Assembly: GCA_949752795.1 (NCBI GenBank)
Contig: CATKHW010000424.1
Location: 62,001-126,000, forward strand
Origin: Hyperoodon ampullatus
Lineage: Eukaryota > Chordata > Mammalia > Artiodactyla > Ziphiidae
Length of the DNA: 64,000 bases
Direction: 5' to 3'
Shown: positions 40,401 through 53,711 of the stretch, piece after piece
How the letters are laid out: every line of letters begins with the position of its first letter
Numbering within the stretch: position 1 is the first letter of the stretch
Translations under genes and position numbers: made by a program
The notes under the pieces: model-generated
Databases searched by the model: none
Told to the model about the DNA's origin: nothing
Seen by the model: the letters and a program-made list of their open reading frames with translations, nothing else

Positions 40401-42155
40401 GAGATGACAAGGGCATGGAGCATGGTGATGAGAAGGCCATGGAGCATTCTGATGACATGCGTCATGGAGCTTTGTGAAGACAAGCACATGGAGCATTGTG
40501 ATTACCGGTGTCTTGGAGCATTGTGATGAAAAATGCATGGAGCCTTGTCATGACAGGGTTCAAGGAGCACACTGAGGAAAAGTGTTAGGGAGCATTGAGA
40601 TGACAAGTGTATTGAGCATTGTGATGACAAAGATCATGGAACATTGTGATGAGAAGACCATGGATAATTGTGTTGACGAGCGTAATGGGGCGTTGTGATG
40701 CCAAGTGTTATGGAAAATTGTGATCACAAGGGTTTGGGGCATTTTGGTGTCAGAGGTCATGGAACATTTTGATTTCATTGTGATGACAATAGCTTGAAGC
40801 ATTATGATGATGGGCATGGTGCATTGTGATGAGAGGGTTCATCCAGCATTGAGATGAAAAGTGGCATGGAACATTGTGATGACAAATGTTACGAAGCATT
40901 GTGATGACTGGAGTTTCGGAGCATTGTGATGTCAAGGGCATGGAGAATTGGGATGAAAGGGGCATGGAGCATTGGTCTGACATGTTTCATGGATTATTGT
41001 GATGACAGAGGGCATGGCACATTGTGATAACTAGCACATAGAGCATTGTGATGACAAGGTCATTGATTATTGTGAAGAAAGGGGTCAGGGAGCATTGTGG
41101 TGACATATGTCATGGTGCATTTTGATGACAATGGCATTGAGCATTGTGATGCCAAGTCTCATGGAGAAATGTGATGACTAAAGTAATGGAGCATTGTGAT
41201 GACAAGGGCTTGGAGCATTGTGATGACAAGGGTAATGGAGCATTGTGATGACAAGTGTCATGGAGCATTTTGATGACAAAAGTCCCGGATCATTGTGTTG
41301 TCAGGGTTCATGGAGCATTGTGATGACATGGGTCATGGAGAATTCTGATGACAGGGTTCATGGGGCATGGTGATGAGAAGGTCATAGAACATTGGGCTGA
41401 AAATGTTCATGGAGTATTGTGGTGACAGGGGTCATGGGGCATTTTGATGACAAGGGAATGGAGCATTTTGATGAAAATATCATGGAGCATGGTGATGAGA
41501 AGGCCATGGAGCATTCTGAAGACATTCGTCATGAAGCTGTGTGATGACAGCGTCATGGAGCATTGTGATTACAGGGGTCTTGGAGCATTGTGAGGAAAAG
41601 GGCATGGATCATTGTGATGAAAAATGCATGGAGCCTTGTCATGTCAGGGTTCAAGGAGCATACTGACGACAAGTGTCAGGGAGCATTGTGATGACAAGTG
41701 TATTGAGCATTGTGATGACAAGTGTATCGAGCATTGTGATGACATGGTCATGGATTATTGTGAAGACAGGTGTCAGGGAGAATTGTGATGACATATGTCA
41801 GGTTCCATTGCGATGACAATGGCATGGGGCACTGTGATGCCAAGTGTCATGGAGGATTGTGATGACAAATATAATGGGCATTGTGATTAGGGCTTGGAAC
41901 ATTATGATGACAAGGGACATTGAGAATTTTGATGAGGAGGTCGTGAAGCATTGTGATGACAAGGTCCTGGAGCATTGTGATGAGAAGACCATAGAGCCTT
42001 GTGATGACAAGTCTCATGGAGCACACTGATGACAAGGGGCATGGAGCATTGTGATTACAGGGGTCTTAGAGTATTGTGATGACAAAGGTCATGGAGCCTT
42101 GTGATGACAAGGCCGTGGAACATTGTCATGACAGGGGTGAGGGAGTATTGTAATG
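37428..42155 (+). repeat. Largest HOR segment, F-G-H-B repeated (4.7 kb)
   Basis: A (ACTAGT at 37428), L, I, C (GACCTATGTA), D2 38190-38500, E 38570-38880 (AAGCTT at 38578) and W lead into F 39165, G 39275, H 39480, B 39745. Then F 40080, G 40195, H 40520 and B 40765 follow. After L, I and C (41095-41215) a third F-G-H run starts at 41270, ending in C (41790-41895) and a D remnant. The F-G-H-B module thus recurs at a spacing of roughly 0.9-1.2 kb with no A block between. Confidence 0.78.
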
Positions 42156-44907
42156 ACTAGTGATGGAACATTTTGATATCAGTGGTGAAAGAACATTTTG
42201 ATGAGAAGTGCATGGAGCTTTGTGATGACAATGTTTACGGAGCGTTGTGATGATAAGGTTGTGGAACATTGTGATGACAAGCGCATGGCACATTGTGATG
42301 ACATGGGTCATGGAGCATTGTTCTGACAGGCGCATGGAGCATTCTGATGCCAAGGGTCATGGAGCACTCTGCTGACAAAGGCATGGAGCATTGTGATGAC
42401 AAGGGTCACAGAGCATTGTGATGAAAGGTTCATGGAGCATTATGGTGACAAATTTCAAAGAGCACTGTAATGAGGAGGGCATGGACCATTGTGATGACAA
42501 AGGTCATGAAGCAATGTGATGACTGGAGTCACGGAGCACTGTGATGACAAAGGCATGGAGCATTGTGATGATAGGGGCATGGAGCATTGGTCTGACAAGT
42601 TTCATGGATTATTGTGATGATAGTGGGCATGGCACATTGTGATGACAAGGGCATGGAGCATTGTTATGACCAGGTCATGAGTACTGTGAAGAAAGGTGTC
42701 AGGGAGCATTGTGATGACATATGTCATGGTGCATAGTGATGACAATGGCATGGAGCATTGTGAAGCCAAGTGTCATGGAGGATTGTGATGACAATGGTAA
42801 TGGAGCATTGTGATGACAAGGGCCATTGAGAATTGTGATGACAAGTTCGTGAAGCACTGTGATGAAAGGCACATGGAGCTTGCTATGACAGGGGTCATGG
42901 AGCATTGCGATGACAAGTGCATGGAGAATTGTGATGACAAGAGCATGTAACATTGTGATGAGAAGTGTCATGGAGCATTGTGACGGCAAGACCGTGGAGC
43001 ACTGTGATGAGAAGACCATGGATAATTGTGATGACGAGTGTCATGGAGCATTGTGATGACAAGGGCCATTGAGAATTTTGATGCCAACGTCGTGAAGCAT
43101 TTTGATGACAAGCACACGGAGCTTTCTATGACAGTGGACATGGAGCATTGCGATGAAAAGTGCATGGAGAATTGTGATGACAGGGGTCATGGAGCATTGT
43201 GATGAAAAGGGCATGGAGCATTGTGATGGAAAAGGCATGGAGCTTTTCATGACAGGGTTCAAGGAGCATTCTGACGACAAGTGTCAGTGAGCATTGTGAT
43301 GACAAGTGTATTGTGCATTGTGATGAAAAAGTTCATGGAGCATTGTTATGACACGGGCATGGAGTATTATGATGACAGGTATCATGGAGCGTTGAAATGA
43401 CAAGTGTTGTGGAACAATGTGATCACAAGGGTTTGGAGCATTGTGATGATAGAGGTCAGGGATCATTTTGATTTCAAGGAGCACGGAGCATTGTGATGAA
43501 AGGGGTCATGGAGCATTGTGATGAGAATATCATAGAGAATTGGGCTGAAAATATTCATGGAGTATTGTGATGACAGGGTTCTTGGAGCATTGTGATAACA
43601 CGGGCATGGAGAATTGTGATGAGAAGGCCATAGTGCATTCTGATGACATGCGTCATGGAGGTTTGTGATGATAAGGGGAAGGAGCATTGTGATTACAGGG
43701 GTCTTGGAGCATTGTGATGAAAAGGGCATGGAGCCTTGTCATGACAGGGTTCAAGGAGCACACTGATGACAAATGTCTGGGACCATTGTGATGACAAGTG
43801 TATTGAGCATAGTTTTAACAAAGTTCACGGAGCATTGTGATGAGAAGACCATGGATAACTGTGATGAGGAGCGTCATGGGGCATTGTGATGACAAGTGTT
43901 ATGGAACATTGTGATCACAAGGTTTTGGAGCATTGTTATGACAGAGGTCATGTAGCATTTTGATTTCATTGTGATGACAAAAGCATGAAGCATTATGATG
44001 ATGGGCATGGTGCATTGTGATGACAGGGTTCATGGAGCATTGAGATGAAAAGGGGCATGGAGCATTGTGATTACAGGTGTCTTGAATCACTGTGATGACA
44101 AGGGAATGGAGCATTGTGAATGAGAATGCCATGGAGCATTCTGATGACATGCGCCATGGACCTTTGTGATGACAAGTGCATGGAGCATTGTGATTACAGG
44201 GTCTTGGAGCATTGTGATCACAAGGGTCATGGAGTCTTGTGATGACAAGGCCGTGGAACCTTGTGATGGCAGGTGTCATGGAGCATTGTTTTGACAGGAG
44301 TAATGGAGCATTGTGATGACAAGGGCATCTCTATTGGTCTGAAGAGTTTCATGGATTATTGTGATGAGTGTGGGCATTGAGCATTGTGATGACAAGCTCA
44401 CGGAACACTGTGTTACATGGGTCATGGAGGATTGTAATGACAAGGGCATGGAGCATTTTGATGAGAAGGGCATCGAGCATTGGTATCAAAAGCGTCATGG
44501 AGCTTTGTAATGACAAGTGCATGGAGCAATTTGATGAGAGGGTTCATGGAGCATTGTGATGTTAAAGGTTATGGAACTTTGTGATGACAAATGTCATGGA
44601 GCAATTTGATGAAAAGGGCATGGAGCACTGTGATTAGAAGGGCAGGGAGCATTGTGATGACAGGGTCATGAAGAAATTTGATGAAAAGAGTCATTGAACA
44701 TTTTGATTAGAGGGGTTATAGAATATTGTGATGTCAGGGGTCATGGAGCAGTGTGATGAAAATGGTCATGGAGCATTTTGATGACAGGGGTTATGGAACA
44801 TTGTGATGTCAGGGGTCATCGAACATTGTGATGATTAGTGCATGTAGCATTTTGATGACAGGGGTAATGGAACATTGTGATGACAGAGGTGATGGAGTAT
44901 TGGGATG
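42156..44907 (+). repeat. HOR segment with two D blocks (2.75 kb)
   Basis: A (ACTAGT at 42156), L 42425-42545, I, C near 42705-42810 (palindrome 42714-42727), D 42825-43045, a second D of the D2 type (43065-43180), E lacking the AAGCTT start (43190-43480), G, H 43730-43960, B 43965-44070, K 44330-44540 and J 44560-44830. Confidence 0.8.
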
Positions 44908-47365
44908 ACTAGTGATGGAACATTGTGATATCAGTGGTGAGAGAGCATTTTGATGAGAAGTGCATGGAGCACTGTGATGACAAGTTTTATGGAGCATTGT
45001 GATGACAAGGATGAGGAGCATTGTGATGACAAGTACATGGTGCATTGTGATGACATGGGTCATGCAGCATTGTGCTGATAAGCACATGGATCATTGTGAT
45101 GACAAGGGTCTTGGAGAATTGTGATGAAAAGTTCTTGGAGCATTGTGGTGACAAATGTCACAGAGACTTGTGATGACGAGGGCATGGACCATTTTGATGA
45201 GAAAAGTCATGAAACATTGTGATTACAGGAGTGACGGAGCATTGTGATGATGGGTCATGGAGCATTGTGATGACAGGGGCATGGAGCATTGTGATGACAG
45301 GAGCATGGAACATTGGTCTTACATGTTTCATGGATTATTGCGATGACAGTGGAAATGGCGCATTGTGATGACAAGGGCATGGAGCATTGTGATGACAAGG
45401 TCATGCAGTATTTGAAGACAGGTGTCTGGGAGCATTTTGAAGACATAAGTCATGGCCCATTGTGATGACAATGCCATGGAGCGTTGTGATGCTAAGTGTC
45501 ATGGAGGTTTTTGATGATAAAGCTAATAGAGCTTTGTGATGACAAGGGCTTGGAGCCTTGTGTTGACAAGGGTCATGGCGCACTGTGCTGACAAGGGCAT
45601 GGAGCATTGTGATGACAATGGTCATGGAACATTGGACTGAGAAAGGCTTGGAGCATTGTGATGACAATGGTCCCAGACCATTATGATGAAAATTTCATGG
45701 AGCACTGTGGTGACAAATGTCACAGAGCATTGTGAAGATGGGGCATGGACCATTGTGATGACAAAGGTCATGAATCATTATGATGACTGGAGTCATGGAG
45801 CATTGTGATGACAGGGGTCATGGAGCATTGTGATGGCAAGGGCATGGATCATTGTGATGACAAGTATCATGGAGCATTTTGATGACAGGGGTCCCGGATC
45901 ATTGTGTTGTCTGATGTCATGGAGTGTTGTGATGACAGTGGTCATGGATCATTGTGATGACAGGGGTCATGATTCATTGTGATGACAGGGGCCATGGAGC
46001 ATTGTGATCAGAAGTTCATGGAGCATTGGGCTGAGAGTATGCATTGAGTATTGTGATGGCAGGGGTCATGGAGCATTGTGATGACAAGGTCCTGGAGCAT
46101 TGTGAGGAGAAGACCATGGAGCCTTGTCATGACAATTATCATGGAGCATTCTGACGAAAAGTGTCAAGGAGCATTGTGATTACATGGGTCTTGGAGCATT
46201 GTGATGAGAAGACCATGGATAATCGTGATGATGAGCGTCATGGGGAGTTGTGATGACAAGTGTTATGGAACACTGTGAACACAAGGGTTTGTAGCATTGT
46301 GATGACAGAGTTTATGGTGCATTCTGATTTCATTGTGATGACAATAGCATGAAGCATTATGATGATGGGCATGGTTCATTGTGATGACAGAGTTCATGCA
46401 GCATTTTGATGAAAAGTGCATGGAGCATTTTGATGAGAAGGCCATGGAGCTGTCTGATGACATGCGTCATGGTGCTTTGTGATGAAAAGAGCATGGAGCA
46501 GTGTGATTACAGGGGTCTTGGAGCATTGTGATGACAAGGGTCATGGAGCCTTGTGATGACAAGACCGTGGAACATTGTCATGACAGGGGTGTGGGAGTAT
46601 TGTAATGACTAGTGATGGAACATTTTGATATCTGTGGTGAAAGAGCATTTTAATGAGAAGTGCATGGAGCTTTGTGATGACAAGGTTTATGGAGCATTGG
46701 GATGACAAAGATGTGGAACATTGTGATGACAAGCGCATGGCATATTGTGATGACATGGGTCATGGAGCATTGTGCTGACATTCGAATGGAGCATTGTGAT
46801 GACAAGGGTCATGGAGCACTCTGCTGACAAAGGCATGGAGCATTGTGATGACACGGGTCAGAGAGCATTGTGATGATAAGTTCATGGAGCATTACGGTGA
46901 CAAAGTTCACAGAGCCCTGCGATTACGAGGACATGGACTATTGTGATGACAAAGGTCAAGATGCAGTGTGATGACTGGAGTCACGGAGCATTGTGATGAC
47001 AAGGGCATGGAGCATTTTGATGACAAGGGCATGGAGCATTGTTATGACCAGGTCATGGATTATTGTGAAGACAGGTATCAGGGAGCATTGTGATGACATA
47101 TGTCCTGGTGCATTGTGATGACAATGTCATGTCATGGAGCATTGTGAAGCAAAGGGTCATGGAGGATTGTGATGACAAAGGTAATGGAGCATTGTGATGA
47201 CAAGGGCTTGGAGCACTGTGGTGACAAGGGCCATTGAGAATTTTGATGACAAGGTCGTGAAGCATTGTTATGACAAGCACATGGAGCTTGCTATGACAGG
47301 GGTCATGGAGCATTGCGATGACAAGTGCATGGAGCATTGTGATTACAGGGGTCTTGGAGCATTGA
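44545..47365 (+). repeat. 2.8 kb duplication, first copy
   Basis: It is homologous to about 47375-50050. Shared private variants are 'gttatagaatattgtgatg' (44.7 and 47.5 kb), 'tatttgaagacagg' (45.4 and 47.9 kb), 'gtgtgggagtattgtaatg' (46.59 and 49.20 kb) and 'gacatatgtcctgg' (47.09 and 49.78 kb). Measured offsets are 2,490, 2,466, 2,612 and 2,686 bp along the block. The steps are multiples of the basic unit: 146 bp missing near 46200 and about 74 bp missing near 47030. Confidence 0.8.
44908..46607 (+). repeat. HOR segment (1.7 kb) with 146-bp internal deletion
   Basis: A (ACTAGT at 44908), L 45120-45240, an I/C pair of the 'ggtcttac' subfamily (45300-45500), a second L (45690-45800), F, G (46000-46140), a shortened H (46205-46310) and B (46325-46400). 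Relative to the next copy, six units are missing at the G/H junction. Confidence 0.78.
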
Positions 47366-49219
47366 GATGACGATGGCATGGAGCATTGTGATGCCAAGGG
47401 TTATGGAGCTATGTGATGACAAATGTCATGGAGCATTTTGATGACAAGGGCATGGTTCATTGTGATGAGAAGGGCAGGGAGCATTGTGATGACAGGGTCA
47501 TGGAGCAATTTGATGAAAAGGGTCATGGAACATTTTGATTGCATGGGTTATAGAATATTGTGATGTCAGGGGTCATGGAGCAGTGTGATGAAAAGGGTCC
47601 TAGAGCATTGTGATGACAAGGGTCGCAGAGCATTGTGATGAAAAGTTCATGGAGCATTGTGGTGACAAATGTCAAAGAGACTTGTGATGACGAGGGCATG
47701 GACCATTGTGATGAGAAATGTCATGAAGCATTGTGATGACAGGAGTCACGGTGCATTATGATGACGGGTCATGGAGCATTGTGATGACAAGGGCATGGAG
47801 CATTGGTCTTACAAGTTTCAAGGATTATTGCGATGACAGTGGGAATGGCGCATTGTGATGACAAGGGCATGGAGCATTTTGATGACAAGGTCATGCAGTA
47901 TTTGAAGACAGGTGTCTGGGAGCATTTTGAAGACATAAGTCATGGCCCATTGTGATGACAATGCAATGGAGCGTTGTGATGCCAAGTGTCATGGAGGTTT
48001 GTGATGACAAAGGTAATGGAGCATTGTGATGATAAGGGCTTGGAGCCTTGTGATGACAACGTTCATAGCGCACTGTGCTGACAATTGCATGGAGCATTGT
48101 GATGACAATGGTCATGGAGCATTTTACTGAGAATGGCTTGGAGCATTGTGATGACAACGGTCACAGACCATTATGATGAAAATTTCATGGAGCATTGTGG
48201 TGACAAATATCACAGAGCCTTGTGAAAACGAGGGCATGGACCATTGTGATTACAAAGGTCATGAAGCATTGTGATGACTGGAGTCATGGAGCATTGTCTT
48301 GACAGGGCTCATGGAGCATTGTGATGGCAAGGGCATGGATCATTGTGATGACAAGTGTCATGAAGCATTTTGATGACAGGTGTCCCGGATCATTGTGTTG
48401 TCTGGTGTCATGGAGCGTTGTGATGACAGGGGTCATGGAGCATTGTGATGACAGGGGTCATGGAGCATTGTGATCAGAAGTTCATGGAGCATTGGACTGA
48501 CAGTATTCATTGAGTAATGTGATGGCATGGGTCATGGATCATTGTGATGACAAGGTCCTGGAGCATTGTGAGGAGAAGACCATGGAGCCTTGTGATGACA
48601 AGTATCATGGAGCATTCTGATGAAAAGGGGCATGGAGCATTGTGATTACATGGGTCTTGGAGCATTGTGAAGAATAGGGCATGGATGATAGTGATGAAAG
48701 AGCATGGAGCCTTGTCATGAGAGGGTTCAGGGAGTACACTAACGACAAGTGTCAGGGAGCATTGTGATGACAAGTGTATTGAGCATTGTGATGACAAAGG
48801 TCATGGAGCATTGTCATGAGAAGACCATGGATAATTGTGATGATGAGCGTCATGGGGAGTTGTGATGACAAGTGTTATGGAACATTGTGAACACAATGGT
48901 TTGGAGCATTGTGATGACAGAGGTTATGGTGCATTTTGATTTCAGTGTGATGACAATAGCATGAAGCATTATGATGATGGGCATGGTTCATTGTGATGAC
49001 AGAGTTCATGCAGCATTGTGATGAAAACGGCATGGAGCATTGTGATGAGAAGGCCATGGAGCTGTCTGATGACATGCGTCATGGTGCTTTGTGATGACAA
49101 GAGCATGGAGCAGTGTGATTACACGGGTCTTGGAGCATTGTGATGACAAGGGTCATGGAGCCTTTTGATGACAAGGCCGTGGAACATTGTCATGACAGGG
49201 GTGTGGGAGTATTGTAATG
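46608..49219 (+). repeat. HOR segment (2.61 kb)
   Basis: A (ACTAGT at 46608), L 46870-46990, C 47080-47215, D 47225-47330, J 47440-47600, L 47640-47760, a 'ggtcttac' I/C pair 47800-48010, L 48180-48290, F near 48370, G 48460-48640, H 48690-48920 and B 48935-49030. It spans the junction of the two 2.8 kb copies. Confidence 0.78.
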
Positions 49220-50050
49220 ACTAGTGACGGAACATTTTGATATCTGTGGTGAAAGAGCATTTTAATGAGAAGTGCATGGAGCTTTGTGATGACAAGGTTT
49301 ATGGAGCATTGGGATGACAAAGATGTGGAACATTGTGATGACAAGCGCATGGCATATTGTGATGATATGGGTCAATGAGCATTGTGCTGACAAGCGCATG
49401 GAGCATTGTGATGACAAGGGACATGGAGCACTCTGCTGACAAAGGCATGGAGCATTGTGATGACAAGGCTCAGAGAGCATTGTGATGATAAGTTCATGGA
49501 ACATTATGGTGAAAATGTTCACAGAGCACTGTGATTACGAGGGCATGGACCACTGTAATGACAAAGGTCAAGAAGCAGTGTGATGACTGGAGTCACGGAG
49601 CATTGTGATGACAAGGGCATGGGGCATTGTGATGACAGGGGCATGGAGCATTGGTCTGAGAAGTATCATGGATTATTGTGATGAAAATGTGCATGGCAAA
49701 ATGTGATGACAAGGGCATGGAGCATTGTTATGACCAGGTCATGGATTATTGTGAAGACAGGTAACAGGGAGTATTGTGATGACATATGTCCTGGTGCATT
49801 TTGATGACAATGTCATGGAGCATTGTGAAGCCAAGTGTCATGGAGGATTGTGATGACAAAGGTAATGGAGCATTGTGATGACAAGGGCTTGGAGCATTGG
49901 GGTGACAAGGGCCATTGAGAATTCTCATGACAAGGTCGTGAAGCACAGTTAGGACAAGCGCATGGAGCTTGCTATGACATGGTTTATGGAGCATTGCGAT
50001 GACAAGTGCATGGAGCATTGTGATTAGAGGTGTCTTGGAGCATTGTGATG
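47375..50050 (+). repeat. 2.8 kb duplication, second copy
   Basis: This is the partner of 44545-47365. It lacks the A block found near 44.9 kb in the first copy but keeps the six G/H units the first copy lost. Homology fades after about 50050. Confidence 0.77.
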
Positions 50051-51209
50051 ACAAGGGCATGGAGCATGGTGATGACAATGCCTTGGAGCATTCTGATGAC
50101 ATGCGTCCTGGCGATTTGTGATGACAAGCACATGGAGCATTGTGATTACAGGGGTCTTGGAGCATTGTGATGAAAAATGCATGGATCATTGTGAGGAAAA
50201 GGCAAAGAGCCTTGTCATGACAGGTTTCAAGTAGCATACTGAAGACAAGTGTCAGGGAGCATTGTGATGACAATTGTATTGAGCATTGTGTTGACAAAGG
50301 TCATGGAGCATTTTGATGAGGAGACCATGGATAATTGTGATGACGAGCGTCATGGGGCATTGTGATGACAAGTGTTATGGAACACTGGGATCAGAAGGGT
50401 TTGGAGCATTGTGATGACAAAGGTCATGGAACATTTTGATTTCATTGTGATGACAATAGCATGAAACATTATGATGATTGGCATGGTGCATTTTGATGAC
50501 AGTGTTCATGGAGAATTGAGATGAAAAGGGGTATGGAGCATTGTGATTACAGGGCTCTTGGAGCATTGTGATGACAATGTTCATGGAGCCTTGTGATGAC
50601 AACGCCGTGGAACACTGTGATGGCAGGGGTAATGGAGCATTGTTATGACAGGTGTAATGGAGCATTGTGATGACAAGGGCATGGAGCACTGGTTTGAAAA
50701 ATTTCATGTATTATTGTGATGAGTGTGGGCATGGAGCATTGTGTTGACAAGGGCAGGGAACACGGTGATACATGGGTCATGGAGGATTGTAATGACGAGG
50801 CATGGATCATTGTGATGAGAAAGGCATCGAGCATTGTTATGACAAGCGTCATGGAGATTTGGGATGACAAGTGCATGGAGTAATGTGATGAGATGTTTCA
50901 TGGAGCATTGTGATGACAATGGAATGGAGCATTGTGATGCTAAGGGTCATGGAGCTTTGTGATGACAAATGTAATGGAGCATTTTGATGACAAGGGCGTG
51001 GTGCATTGTGATGAGTGGGGCAGGGAGCATTCTGATGACAGGTTCATGGAACAATTTGATGGAAAGGGTCAGGGAATATTTTGATGACAGTGGTTATGGA
51101 ACATTGTGATGTCAGTGGTCACGGAGCATTGTGATGATAAGGGCATGTAGCATTTTGATGACAGGGTCATGGAACATTGTGATGACAGTGTTGAGGGAGT
51201 ATTGTGATG
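49220..51209 (+). repeat. HOR segment (1.99 kb)
   Basis: A (ACTAGT at 49220), L 49490-49600, I near 49640, C 49775-49890, D 49905-50010, H 50195-50420, B 50430-50540, K 50695-50890 and J 50980-51110. E, W, F and G are missing. Confidence 0.78.
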
Positions 51210-53711
51210 ACTGGTGATGGAACATTGTGATATAAGTAGTGAGAGAGCATTTAGATGAGAAGTGCATGGAGCATTGTGATGACAAGGTTTATGGAAAATT
51301 GTGATGACAAGGTTGTGGAACATTGTGATGACAAGTGCATGGCACATTGTGATGACATGTGTCTTGGAGCATTGTGCTGACAAGCGCATGGAGCATTGTG
51401 ATGACAAGGGTAATGGAGCATTGTGCTGACAATGGCATGGAGCATTGTGATGACAAGAGTTACAGATCATTGTGATGACGAGGGAATTAACCATTGTGAT
51501 GAAAAAGTTCATAAAGCATTGTGATGGCTGGAGTCACGGAGCATTATGATGTGAGGGGTCATGGAGCATTGTGATTACAAGGGCATGGAGCATTGTGATG
51601 ACAGGGGCATGGAGCATTGGTCTGACAATTTTCATGAATTATTGCTATGAGAGTGGACAGGGCACATTGTGATGACAAGGGCATGGAAAATAGTTATGAA
51701 AAGGTAATGTAGTATTGTGAAGACAGGTGTCAGGGAGCACTGTGATGACATATGTCATGGTGCATTGTGATGACAATGGCATGAAGCATTGTGATGCCAA
51801 GTGTCATGGAGGATTGTGATTACAAACGTAATGGAGCCTTGTGATGCCAAGTGTCATGGAGGATTGTGATGACAAAGGTAATGGAGCATTGTGATGACAA
51901 TTTCTTTTAGAATTGTGAAGAAAAGGGTCATGGAGCATTGTGATGACAAGGGCCATTGAGAATTTTGATGCAAACGTCGTGAAGCATTGTGATTACAAGC
52001 GCACGAAGCTTGTTATGACAGTGGACATGGAGCATTGCTATGAAAAGTGCATGGAGAACTGTGATGACAAGACCACGTAACATTGTGATGAGAAATGTCA
52101 TGGAGTATTGTGATCATCAGGACGTGGATAATTGTGATGACAAGGGACATGGAGCATTGTGATGACCAGCACATGGAGCATAGTGATGGAAAGACCGTGG
52201 AGCAGTGTGATGAGAAGGCCATGGATAATTGTGATGACGAGAGTCATGGAGCACTGTAATGACAAGGGGCATGGAGCATTGTGATGACAGGTGTCATGGA
52301 GCATTGTGATGACAGGGGTCATGGAGCATTGTGATGACATGGGTCATGGAGCATTCTGATGTCAAGCTTGTGGAGTTTTGTGATGACAATGGCCTGGAGC
52401 ATAGTGATGAAAAGGGCATGGAGCATTGTGATGAAAAAGGCATGGATGCATTTCATGACAGGTTTCAAGGAGCATTCTGACGACAAATGTCAGGGAGCAT
52501 TGTGATGACAAGGGCATGGAGCATGGTGATGAGAAGGCCATGGAGACTTCTGATGATATGGGTCATGGAGCTTTGTGATGACAAGGGCATGGAGCATTGT
52601 GATTACAGGGGTCTTGGATCATTGTGATGAAAAGTGCATGGATCATTGTGATGAAAAAGGCATGGAGCCTTGTCATGACAAGGTTCAAGGAGCATACTGA
52701 GGACAAGTGTCAGGGAGCATTGAGCTGACAAGTGTATTGATCATTGTGATGACAAAGGTCATGGAGCATTGTGATGAGAAGACCATGGATAATTGTGATG
52801 AGGAGCGTCATGGGGAATTGTGATGACAAGTGTTATGGTACATTGTGATCACAATGGTTTGGAGCACTGAGATGACAGAGGTCATGGAGCATTTTGATGA
52901 CATGCGTCATGGACCTTTGTGATGACAAGTGCATGGAGCATTGCGATTATAGTGTTCTTGGAGAATTGTGATGACAAGGGTCATGGAGCCTTGTGATGAT
53001 GAGGCTGTGGAACGTTGTGATGGCAGGGGTCATGGAGCATTGTTATGACACGGGTAAAGGAGCCTTTTGATTACAAGTGCATGGAGCATTGATGTGACAA
53101 GTTTTATGGATTATTGTGATGAGAGTGCGCATGGAGCATTGTGATGACAAGAGCATGGAACACGGTGATACATGGACCATGGAACATTGTAATGACAAGG
53201 GCCTGCAGCATTGTGATGAGAATGGCATCGAGCAGTGTGATGACAAGCGTCATGGAGCTTTGTGATGACAAGGGCATGGAGCAATGTGATGAGAGGGTTC
53301 ATGGAGCATTGTGATGACAATGGCATGGAGCATTGTGATGCCAAGGGTCATGGAGCACTGGGATGACAAGCATCACGGAACATTCTGATTACAGGGGTCA
53401 TGGATAATTGGGATGATAAGCGCATGGATCATTGTGATGACAAGTGTCCTGGAGCATTTTGATGACAAGTGTCCCAGATCATTGTGCTGTCAGGGGTCAT
53501 GGAGCGCTGTGTTGACAGTGGTCATGGAACATTGTGATGACAGGGGTAATGGAGCATTGTGATGGCAAGGGCATGGAGCATTGTGATGAGAAGGCCATGG
53601 AGCATTATGATGACATGCATCATGGAGCTTTGTGATGACAAGAGCATGGAGCATTGTGATTACAGGGGTCATGGAACATTGTGATGAGAGGGCTGAGGGA
53701 GTATAGTGATG
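51210..53711 (+). repeat. HOR segment related to 23.5-24.9 kb (2.5 kb)
   Basis: A (hexamer changed to ACTGGT), L 51450-51560, I, C 51740-51895 with an internal 50-bp duplication, D2 51955-52260, E 52355-52500 (AAGCTT at 52364), H 52670-52870, K 53090-53310 and F near 53460. The part from 51414 to about 52840 pairs with 23500-24900 at an offset of 27,914 to 27,939 bp. Confidence 0.8.

Noticed and set aside
49746..50297. Longest antisense open frame (about 183 codons); similar one at 12756-13298 (about 180 codons)
   Set aside because: Both are strings of SSQCSM, VITMLH and CHHNAP octapeptides that follow from the repeat period. Starts are simply CAT of the unit read backwards, the motifs switch with each 25-bp unit, and no frame stays open longer than chance allows in such a repeat.
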